In this document: positions 31,065 through 38,165 of the stretch, piece after piece
Layout: each line of letters starts with the position of its first letter
Position numbering within the stretch: the first letter of the stretch is position 1
Assembly: GCF_016811235.1 (NCBI RefSeq)
Contig: NZ_JAFBID010000058.1
Span: 1 to 41,221, forward strand
Length of the DNA: 41,221 bases
DNA from: Microvirga arabica
GTDB taxonomy: Bacteria > Pseudomonadota > Alphaproteobacteria > Rhizobiales > Beijerinckiaceae
Reading direction: 5' to 3'
Notes under the pieces: model-generated
The model's input: only the letters and a program-made list of their open reading frames with translations
The model's database searches: none
Told to the model about the DNA's origin: nothing
Made by a program: the position numbers and the translations under genes

Positions 31065-31161
31065 GGGCCACTCATACGACAAAATCTTGCATTTATCGGG
31101 CCCAAATAGAGCGCCTTTCTCACGGCAACTGCAATATCTTCTCGCCATCCCGCAGTGAAGG

Positions 31162-32376
31162 ATGGCGATGTTCCTACCCAACCAGCACCCCGACTACCGC
31201 AAGCCCCTTGCTCCGGTCGATGCCGAGACCCTCGGCGTACCGGCCGCTGAAGAGGTCGAACGTTATCTCATCTATCGGGACAACCATGCCCCGACGCCCT
31301 TACACACCCTGCCGGTCCTGGCCGCCGAACTCGGCGTGAATACGGTTCATATCAAGGATGAGGGATTCCGGCTTGGCCTCGGCAGCTTCAAGGCGCTAGG
31401 TGGCTCCTATGCGGTCATCCGGCTTGTGCTGGAGGAAGCCAGCCGCCAGCTCGGACGCGCAATCGATCTCGCTGAACTGCATGCGCCCGAGGTCCGTGCC
31501 GTCACTGCTGGCATGACAGTCGCTTGTGCCACGGATGGCAATCATGGACGCTCAGTGGCGCAGGGCGCCCAACTCGTCGGAGCCAGGTCTGCCATCTTCG
31601 TGCACTCCGGCGTCAGCGACGAGCGCGTGGCGGCCATCGCCCGCTTCGGCGCCGAAATGATCCGGGTTGAGGGCACCTATGACGACTCGGTCGCGGAGGC
31701 GGCGCGTGTCGCGGCCGAGAAGGGCTGGATCGTGGTCTCCGACACCTCGTGGCCGGGCTACGAGCGAATTCCCAGCCTGGTCATGCAGGGCTACACCGCC
31801 ATGGTGCGCGAGGCCCTGCGCCAGCTTCCTTCTCCGCCAACGCATGTATTCGTCCAAGCCGGCGTCGGCGGCGTTGCGGCCGCCGTGGCAGGGCATCTCG
31901 CTCTCGCCCTCGGGGATCAGCGGCCGGTCTTCGTCGTGGTCGATCCGGCACGGGCTGCCTGCCTCTTCGAGAGCGCGCGGGCCGGACGCCCGGTCAAGAT
32001 CGAGCACGGCGAGCCGACCGTCATGGCAATGCTCGAATGCTACGAGCCGTCACTGGTTGCCTGGCGGGTGCTGTCCCGCGTTGCCGATGCCTTCATGATC
32101 GTCGCCGACGAGGATGCGGTCGCGGTAATGAACCGCCTCGCCCGACCGGCCGGACGTGATCCGGCCATCGTGGCGGGCGAGAGCGGCGGCGCAGGTCTTG
32201 CCGGTCTCATGCGAGCCGTCGCGGATCCTGAGATCAGGGCAGCGCTCGACCTGAATGAGGCCTCCCGCGTCTTCATCATCAACACCGAAGGCGCAACCGA
32301 TCCCGAACGCTACGAAGAACTGGTCGGCATGCGGCCTGACGCCGTCACAAACAGCACCAGAAGGGCAGACGCATGA
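31162..32376 (+). CDS. dpaL: Diaminopropionate ammonia-lyase-like PLP enzyme
   Basis: A 404-residue fold-type II PLP enzyme that matches DpaL/YgeX in length and motifs; the family splits 2,3-diaminopropionate into pyruvate and two ammonia. The PLP lysine is Lys77 in RLGLGSFKALGGSYA. TVACATDGNHGRSVAQGAQL is the phosphate or carboxylate loop, and VQAGVGGVAAAVAG the PLP-phosphate-binding glycine loop. SDTSWPGYERIPSLVMQGY is the DpaL-specific stretch that separates it from threonine dehydratase. GTGAAGG precedes the ATG at 31162. It is the first gene of an operon of three; the next start overlaps its stop by four bases. Confidence 0.88.
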   Translation: MAMFLPNQHPDYRKPLAPVDAETLGVPAAEEVERYLIYRDNHAPTPLHTLPVLAAELGVNTVHIKDEGFRLGLGSFKALGGSYAVIRLVLEEASRQLGRAIDLAELHAPEVRAVTAGMTVACATDGNHGRSVAQGAQLVGARSAIFVHSGVSDERVAAIARFGAEMIRVEGTYDDSVAEAARVAAEKGWIVVSDTSWPGYERIPSLVMQGYTAMVREALRQLPSPPTHVFVQAGVGGVAAAVAGHLALALGDQRPVFVVVDPARAACLFESARAGRPVKIEHGEPTVMAMLECYEPSLVAWRVLSRVADAFMIVADEDAVAVMNRLARPAGRDPAIVAGESGGAGLAGLMRAVADPEIRAALDLNEASRVFIINTEGATDPERYEELVGMRPDAVTNSTRRADA

Positions 32377-33608
32377 CCACGCTGTCGATCAACGCGGAGC
32401 GCCTGCTCGGCCGGCTGTGCGACCTCGGGCAGATCGGCCGGGATGGGGATGGCAGGCTCGTGCGGCTTGCCGGATCTGACAGCGACAAGGCCGGACGCGA
32501 TGCCGTCGTTGCCTGGATCCGCAGCGCAGGCGTGGAGGTCACAGTTGACCGCATCGGCAACATCTTCGGCATCTGGCGAACCGCCGACAACGCTGACGAG
32601 GCTCCGATCCTGCTCGGCTCGCACATCGATACCGTCATAGATGCCGGCATCTATGACGGCTGCTATGGCGTGCTCTCCGGACTGGAGGTGATCGAAACCC
32701 TCAAGGCTGCTGGATACGCTCCCGCACGGCCCGTCGCCGTCGCCGCCTTCACCAACGAGGAGGGCGTGCGCTATGCCCCCGACATGATGGGCTCGCTCGT
32801 CTATGCCGGGGGACTCCCGGTCGAGGAAGCGCTGGCGACGGTTGGCACCGACGGCGCGGTTCTCGGCGCGGAGCTGGAGCGGATCGGCTATGCCGGCTCT
32901 GAGGAGCCGAGCCTTATCAGGCCGCACGCCTATGTCGAGCTGCATATCGAGCAGGGGCCGGTGCTGGAGCGCGAGGGCGTGCCCATTGGCGCAGTCGAGA
33001 ACCTTCAAGGGATTTCCTGGCAGCGCATCACCATCAAGGGAGAGGCCAACCACGCCGGCACGACACCGATGTCGATGCGCCGGGACGCCGGCCATGCCGC
33101 GGCCCGCGTGGTCACCTTCCTGCGTGACCGGGCCCGCAACGCGAACACACCCACCGTCGCCACGGTCGGGTGCATGAGCTTCGAGCCGAACGCGATCAAC
33201 GTCATTCCCTCACGCGCGACCTTCACGGTCGACCTGCGCGATCCGGACGAACAGCGCCTCCAGACGGAGGAAGCAGTTCTTGCCGCTTACTTGGAGGAAC
33301 TCGCAGCCGCCGAGGAGGTCACGATCTCGGTTGAGAGGCTGGCACGGTTCGAGCCGGTGACCTTCGACCGGGGGATCGTGGAGCTGGTGGAGGAGGCCTC
33401 ACGCAAGCGCGGGCTGGCCTCGAAGCGCATGACCTCGGGCGCGGGGCACGATGCCCAGATGATCGCCCGGATCGCGCCCTCAGCGATGATCTTCGTGCCA
33501 AGCCTCGACGGCATTAGCCACAATCCGCGCGAGCACACGCCGGATGCCGACCTCGTCGCCGGCGCCAATATCCTGCTCGACGTGACGGCCACTCTCGCAG
33601 CCCGATAA
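32373..33608 (+). CDS. Allantoate/N-carbamoyl-amino-acid amidohydrolase-family enzyme (M20)
   Basis: A 411-residue zinc- or manganese-dependent amidohydrolase of the hydantoinase/carbamoylase (AllC, HyuC, beta-ureidopropionase) group. Metal ligands are recognisable: His84 in GSHIDTV, Asp95 in YDGCYGVL, Glu129-130 in TNEEG, the His in ELHIEQGPVLE and the His in SHNPREHTPDAD. EANHAGTTPMSMRRDA is the dimer-domain substrate loop. The start overlaps the dpaL stop (ATGA). The family removes carbamoyl groups from N-carbamoyl amino acids or allantoate, so beside dpaL it may release diaminopropionate or a related amino acid from a carbamoyl derivative; this is inference. Confidence 0.87.
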   Translation: MTTLSINAERLLGRLCDLGQIGRDGDGRLVRLAGSDSDKAGRDAVVAWIRSAGVEVTVDRIGNIFGIWRTADNADEAPILLGSHIDTVIDAGIYDGCYGVLSGLEVIETLKAAGYAPARPVAVAAFTNEEGVRYAPDMMGSLVYAGGLPVEEALATVGTDGAVLGAELERIGYAGSEEPSLIRPHAYVELHIEQGPVLEREGVPIGAVENLQGISWQRITIKGEANHAGTTPMSMRRDAGHAAARVVTFLRDRARNANTPTVATVGCMSFEPNAINVIPSRATFTVDLRDPDEQRLQTEEAVLAAYLEELAAAEEVTISVERLARFEPVTFDRGIVELVEEASRKRGLASKRMTSGAGHDAQMIARIAPSAMIFVPSLDGISHNPREHTPDADLVAGANILLDVTATLAAR

Positions 33609-33618
33609 GGAGACACCG

Positions 33619-34779
33619 ATGGCCCTGGATCTGGACGCCCTCGCTCAAGAGATGACCGCTTGGCGGCGCGACCTGCACGCGCATCCCGAGTTCGGCTTCG
33701 AGGAGAGGCGCACCAGCGCCTTCGTGGCCGCGAAACTGCGGGAGTTCGGCCTCGACGAAGTGGCCGAAGGCATAGGCGGCACCGGCGTCGTCGGCACGCT
33801 GAAACGCGGCAGCGGCAACCGGGCGATTGCACTCCGGGCCGACATGGACGCCCTGCGCATCAACGAACAGGGCACGTCGGAGTACCGCTCGCAGAATCCC
33901 GGCACGATGCATGCGTGCGGCCATGACGGTCACACCGCCATGCTCCTTGGAGCCGCCAAGCTCCTCGCCGAGGAAGGCGGGTTCGACGGCATCGTGCGCT
34001 TCGTCTTCCAGCCCGCCGAAGAATGGGGCAAGGGCGCGCTCGCCATGCTGGCGGATGGTCTGATGGAGCGCTTCCCGTTCGAGGAGATCTACGGTCTGCA
34101 CAACATGCCGGGCTTGTCCGTCGGGCACTTCCAGACGCGCGTGGGGCCGATCATGTCGGCGGAGGACAATTTCGAGATTGTCCTGAAAGGCGTCGGCGGG
34201 CATGCAGCCCGCCCACACTGGGGCAACGAGGTGCTGGTCGCTGCCTGTGCGACGGTCATGAACCTCCAGACCATCGTGTCCCGTCGCCTGAGCCCGACTG
34301 ACATAGGCGTGGTGTCGGTGACCGAGCTGATCACCGACGGCACCCGCAACGCACTGCCCGGGCTGGCCCGCATCCTCGGCGATGCCCGCAGCTTCCGGCC
34401 GGAGGTCAGTGCCGAGATCGAGAAGCAGATGAGCATCATCGCCGAGGGTACGGCACTGACCTACAACATTGCCGCTGAGATGACCTACACGCGCGAGTTC
34501 GTACCGCTCCTGAACGATGCCGCCCTGGTGGACGAAGCGTTCGCTGCCGCTCGAACCGTGTTCGAGCCGGAGCATGTCTCGACGGCCGATGAACCGACGA
34601 CGGGGTCTGAGGACTTCGCCCGCTTCCTGGAGCACGTGCCCGGCTGCTTCGTGTTCGTCGGCAACGGCAAGGATTCGGCGCCCCTGCACAACCCATCCTA
34701 TGACTTCAACGATGACGGGCTGCTCTATGGGGCACGCTTCCATGCCGCCATCATCCGACAGCGGTTGCCATCGGCCTGA
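33619..34779 (+). CDS. M20D amidohydrolase (hippurate hydrolase/aminoacylase-like)
   Basis: A 386-residue metal-dependent amidohydrolase of the M20D group, which deacylates N-acyl amino acids or similar amides. Motifs are complete: RRDLHAHPEFGFEE near the start, ALRADMDALRI, MHACGHDGHTAMLLG (Cys100 and His102 metal ligands), FQPAEEWGKGA, KGVGGHAARPHWGNE and TGSEDFARFLEHVPG. AAGGAGACACCG precedes the ATG at 33619. It lies ten bases after the carbamoylase-like gene in the dpaL operon. Two different amide-cleaving enzymes next to dpaL suggest stepwise unmasking of an N-substituted diamino acid. Confidence 0.88.
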   Translation: MALDLDALAQEMTAWRRDLHAHPEFGFEERRTSAFVAAKLREFGLDEVAEGIGGTGVVGTLKRGSGNRAIALRADMDALRINEQGTSEYRSQNPGTMHACGHDGHTAMLLGAAKLLAEEGGFDGIVRFVFQPAEEWGKGALAMLADGLMERFPFEEIYGLHNMPGLSVGHFQTRVGPIMSAEDNFEIVLKGVGGHAARPHWGNEVLVAACATVMNLQTIVSRRLSPTDIGVVSVTELITDGTRNALPGLARILGDARSFRPEVSAEIEKQMSIIAEGTALTYNIAAEMTYTREFVPLLNDAALVDEAFAAARTVFEPEHVSTADEPTTGSEDFARFLEHVPGCFVFVGNGKDSAPLHNPSYDFNDDGLLYGARFHAAIIRQRLPSA

Positions 34780-34808
34780 TCGCCACGGATCAAGAATATC
34801 GTAAGGGA

Positions 34809-34837
34809 GGAACAGCAGCTTAAAGAGCTGCCCTTCC
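34809..34837. terminator. Hairpin between convergent genes
   Basis: GGAA-ca-GCAGCT-taaag-AGCTGC-cc-TTCC forms a 6-bp stem extended by 4 bp across a small internal loop, in the 81-base gap where the dpaL operon and the methyltransferase gene converge. No U-tract is present, so this is a candidate bidirectional 3' structure only. Confidence 0.4.
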
Positions 34838-34860
34838 GGATTAGCGGACTTCGCAGCTTT

Positions 34861-35475
34861 CTAGCGTCGGAAGACAAGGCTGAGATTATTAGCGGGCATC
34901 GAGATCCGCTCGACAAGCGTCAGCCCATACCTTCCGGCGAGCCCCGCCACCTCCTCGAGGTCCCGGATACCCCAATCGGGATTCCGGCGTCTGAGATCGG
35001 CATCGAAGGCTTCATTGCTTGGCGCCGTGTGGATACCGTTCTCCTTGTACGCTCCGTAGAGGTAGAGCACGCCGTCGGGCGAGAGAGACCGTCCTGCCCC
35101 GGCCATCAGCCCTTGCGTCGCCTGCCAGGGGCTGATGTGGACCATGTTGATGGCCACAATGGCGTCCACCTGCTCGACAGGCCATTCGGGAGAAGCGGCA
35201 TCGAGGCGAAGCGGCGCGAGGAGGTTCGGCAGGCCAGAGATGGCCCGATGAGCAGTGATGCTTCTCAGGGCCTCCTCATCCTGATCCGATGGCTGCCATA
35301 TGAGGTGCGGCAACGCAGCCGCGAAGTGCACCGCGTGCTCGCCCGTGCCGCTGGCGATCTCGAGAATCGTGCCAGTCGGCGGCAGAACTCTGCGCAATAC
35401 GGCCAAGATCGGATCGCGGTTGCGGGCCACTGAAGGTGCAACTCGTGCAACCTGGGAAGACGATGTCGTTGTCAT
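34861..35475 (-). CDS. DUF938 SAM-dependent methyltransferase-like protein
   Basis: A 204-residue class I methyltransferase-fold protein of the DUF938 group. The SAM-binding motif ILEIASGTGEHAVHFAAALP is clear, preceded by SVARNRDPILAVLRRVLP, with HISPWQATQGLMAGAGRSLS and SNEAFDADLRRRNPDWGIRD as family blocks. No target molecule is known for this group. I use the ATG at 35475 (MTTTSSSQ), with TGAGG a little far upstream; ATGs at 35514 and 35553 are possible but their extra residues look random. It is convergent with the dpaL operon and lies 89 bases downstream of the amine oxidase gene on the same strand. Confidence 0.85.
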   Translation of the reverse strand: MTTTSSSQVARVAPSVARNRDPILAVLRRVLPPTGTILEIASGTGEHAVHFAAALPHLIWQPSDQDEEALRSITAHRAISGLPNLLAPLRLDAASPEWPVEQVDAIVAINMVHISPWQATQGLMAGAGRSLSPDGVLYLYGAYKENGIHTAPSNEAFDADLRRRNPDWGIRDLEEVAGLAGRYGLTLVERISMPANNLSLVFRR

Positions 35476-35564
35476 GAAGGCGTATACCTCATTATGCGGT
35501 GCCTGTGCTGTCATGCCGTCGGGGGAAGCCGTCGACAGGACAGACAACGCCACTCTGCGGACAA

Positions 35565-36677
35565 TCAGTTGGAAGACCCGATCCTTTCGAGCGTGTCTGT
35601 CACAGCACGTCTCGCGGCCTCCACCGCCCCTGCCATAAAACCCGGTTCCGTTGTGCTAGTTTCGCTGCCGGCCAAGGTGAGGCGCCGTTGCCACGCTCCC
35701 GTGACCCAGGCGGAACCCTCTGCTGAGGGGTGACCGCCGAATCCTCTGTCTGCCGATGTTGCGGTCAGCGGGTCCTTTGACCAGTCCTTGTAGAGCGTGG
35801 CTCGCGGTTGGAGCGCCTGCGGTCCGAAAATTCGGGCCAACTGCTCGATGCAGGCCTGGGTGACCACGGCCTCGCCAACCGCCGAACGCTGATCCGGTCC
35901 CATACCAAGGAAGCCGAATAGCCCCGGCTTCCCGGATGAGGTCGTCGCATCGTGGATTTCCATCAAGGGCCCAACCACGCTCTGCGCCGTTCCCGACAAC
36001 CCGGCCTCGCGCCAGAACGGGCGATCGTAGAGGGCGAAAAACTTCGCATGCGGGGCCATCCAGGTCGGCGTGCTACGCCAGCGATCGGCCGTCGATGGCT
36101 CCAATGCAGGCGTGAATTGCACTGTCGCTTCGAGGAGACGCGGCGGCACCGCCGTGACCACTTGGCTGGCGTGGATTTCCGCCTCCCCGCCACCGGGGAG
36201 GCCAATGGTCAGCCGCACCCCGTCCTCTGCGAGCACCATCCGGGTCACATGAGCCTCGCACCGGATGCAATCCTCAGGCAGGCTGGTCATAAGCGCGCGA
36301 ACCATCGCGGACGTGCCGCCAACCAGTCGGATCGACTGTGGGTCCTGCCTTGGCCCTGCATGGCGGAGCGGACCCTCGCGCGAAAAGCGCTCGAAGACGA
36401 CATCACCTTCACTGAACTGGGTGAAACCGGACAGTCCGAGTTCGTCGACTAGGGCGCCTATCGCTGGCTGCATCTTCGGCCAGATCCAGGAGGCGCCGAG
36501 GTCAAACCCGTCCTCGCTCGGACGACCTCTCTCATCGACCGACAGAATACGCCCGCCGACGCGGTCGCGAGCCTCCAGGATCTGAACCGCAACACCTGCG
36601 GCGTGAAGCAGATGGGCAGCGTAAAGACCGGATAGGCCAGCTCCGATGATCGCAACCGTGGCATCGGTAGACTTCAT
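35565..36677 (-). CDS. Flavin monoamine oxidase-family protein
   Basis: A 370-residue FAD-dependent amine oxidase-fold enzyme. The dinucleotide motif VAIIGAGLSGLYAAHLLHAA is followed by EARDRVGGRI, the standard GG-doublet. GFDLGASWIWPKMQPAIGAL is the second FAD contact typical of the family, and ETSTTEPGFMAGAVEAARRA is the C-terminal FAD-binding block. At 370 residues it is shorter than eukaryotic MAOs (about 520), within the bacterial range. It probably oxidises a primary amine or amino acid to an imine with H2O2 release; the substrate is unknown. AGAGGAAGCCTGT precedes the ATG at 36677. It is divergent from a MetR-like regulator. Confidence 0.86.
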   Translation of the reverse strand: MKSTDATVAIIGAGLSGLYAAHLLHAAGVAVQILEARDRVGGRILSVDERGRPSEDGFDLGASWIWPKMQPAIGALVDELGLSGFTQFSEGDVVFERFSREGPLRHAGPRQDPQSIRLVGGTSAMVRALMTSLPEDCIRCEAHVTRMVLAEDGVRLTIGLPGGGEAEIHASQVVTAVPPRLLEATVQFTPALEPSTADRWRSTPTWMAPHAKFFALYDRPFWREAGLSGTAQSVVGPLMEIHDATTSSGKPGLFGFLGMGPDQRSAVGEAVVTQACIEQLARIFGPQALQPRATLYKDWSKDPLTATSADRGFGGHPSAEGSAWVTGAWQRRLTLAGSETSTTEPGFMAGAVEAARRAVTDTLERIGSSN

Positions 36678-36749
36678 ACAGGCTTCCTCTTGCTGGCTTG
36701 GGTCCCGAGCGCCAAAGCGCCCTGCCCTCCCGCATACCGAGTTCTGCCC

Positions 36750-36774
36750 ATGAGCAAAAATGGTAAGATCTCAT
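36750..36774. promoter_or_regulatory. Dyad in the amine oxidase / MetR-like divergent promoter
   Basis: atgag-N15-ctcat lies in the 120-base divergent gap, 23 bases before the regulator start. It is an interrupted dyad that could be a LysR-type site. The MetR consensus TGAA-N5-TTCA was not found, so the true operator may differ. Confidence 0.3.
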
Positions 36775-36797
36775 ACATCGATAAGTAGGAGTCATGA

Positions 36798-37712
36798 ATG
36801 CTGGACTACCAACACCTTGCCATTCTCAGGGAAGTCGACCGTTCAGGCAGCGTGACTGCGGCAGCCGAGCGGCTCAATGTCAGCCAGTCGGCCCTATCGC
36901 ATATGATCCGCAAGGTCGAGGAACGCTATGGGGTCAAGCTCTGGGTGAAGCAGGGGCGTGGCCTGCGCTTCACGCAGGCCGGGGAGTATCTGCTCAGCCT
37001 TGCCCAGCGCGTCCTGCCCCAGATGGAACATGCCGAGCGGGTTCTCACTGACTTTGCCCAAGGGCGGCGCGGCGCCCTGCGCGCCGGGATGGAGTGCCAC
37101 CCGTGCCAGCGCTGGCTGATGCGGCTTACCCCGCACTACTTGGCTGCATGGCCGGACGTGGACCTGGATGTCCGCACGGCCTTCCGCTTCGATGGCGTTG
37201 CCGCGCTGCTTGGCCACGAGATCGACCTGCTGATCACCCCGGACCCGATTGATCTGGCGGGGCTCCTGTTCACGCCTGTCATCAATTACGAGCTCGTGCT
37301 CGTCGTGCATGAGGAACACCGTCTGGCCCAACGCGATTGGGCCACCCCGCCGGACCTCCTCGACGAGGTGTTGATCACCGTTCCGGTCAGCATCGAGCGG
37401 CTCGACATCTACACGCAGTTTCTCGTGCCCGGTCAGTGTCGCCCGCGACAGCACAGGACAGTTGAAACCACCGACCTGATGCTGCAACTGGTCGCTGCCC
37501 GACGGGGTGTTTCGGTCCTGCCAGATTGGCTTGTACGCGAGGAGGGAGCGCAGCTTCCCATCCGCGCCGTAAGGCTTGGGAAGGGCGGGATCAACAAGAG
37601 CATCAATCTCGGCGTCCGCCGCGGCGAGGAAGGGATTGCCTACATCGCTGGCTTCCTATCCCTTGCACAGGAACTAGAGGCTAAAGCTGACCCAGCGGCC
37701 GACTGGAGCTAG
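36798..37712 (+). CDS. MetR-like LysR-family regulator
   Basis: A 304-residue LysR regulator that resembles MetR more than other LysR groups. The HTH reads GSVTAAAERLNVSQSALSHM. The effector domain follows the MetR order closely: MECHPCQRWLMRLTPHYLAA, then EIDLLITPDPIDLAGLLFTP and INYELVLVVHEEHRLAQ (E. coli MetR has IECHSCIQWL and ELDLVMTSD at these places). MetR responds to homocysteine and controls methionine-synthesis genes. None of these is adjacent here, and the divergent neighbour is a flavin amine oxidase, so the actual regulon may be different. The ATG at 36798 follows AGTAGGAGTCATGA. Confidence 0.85.
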   Translation: MLDYQHLAILREVDRSGSVTAAAERLNVSQSALSHMIRKVEERYGVKLWVKQGRGLRFTQAGEYLLSLAQRVLPQMEHAERVLTDFAQGRRGALRAGMECHPCQRWLMRLTPHYLAAWPDVDLDVRTAFRFDGVAALLGHEIDLLITPDPIDLAGLLFTPVINYELVLVVHEEHRLAQRDWATPPDLLDEVLITVPVSIERLDIYTQFLVPGQCRPRQHRTVETTDLMLQLVAARRGVSVLPDWLVREEGAQLPIRAVRLGKGGINKSINLGVRRGEEGIAYIAGFLSLAQELEAKADPAADWS

Positions 37713-38165
37713 TGACCCTCGCATGACGGCGCGGGAGCTTACGTCCGGAAAGGGTCACCCAAAAAAGTTCCCGGCGTCGTTGGAACGTCCGGTTGCGTGA
37801 GGATTGCTGCCCTTGGGACAATATCTCAGGAGTGCCATCTGCGGACATTCGCAACCTGACAACGATCATTGTTGAGCTACATCCAGCATTGTTCACGTTG
37901 GCGTTTCCCTAACCTAGACCGCTAGGATAAAAGATACTTACGTCCTGGTGAACCTGCTGCATTCATGGTGAAGCAATTCCATTGTGAATGTTATACAAGG
38001 GCAATCGGCTCTCCGTCCCTTGCCCCTAGCAAGCTATCTGTCGACCATTAATCTGTTCTGCAATCCGCCAGATGTATACTCTACAGCAATGGGTAAACTG
38101 ACGAATAGGATCCGAACAATGCGGTGGGAGAAGAGATACCCCGCAGCGGATTTAGGTTTTACGAG
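37713..38165. other. Long intergenic region upstream of the GGDEF-EAL gene
   Basis: 453 bases without a convincing gene. The part 37850-38000 is clearly more AT-rich than its surroundings and should contain the promoter of the signalling gene. A bulged inverted repeat (cattcatgg ... ccattgtgaatg) lies at 37960-37990. A 14-base string ctcaggagtgccat occurs here (about 37827) and again near 30513. Confidence 0.4.

Noticed and set aside
30513..37840. The string ctcaggagtgccat occurs near 30513 and near 37827
   Set aside because: Only about 14 bases are shared and the flanks do not align convincingly; two copies are not enough to call a dispersed repeat family.
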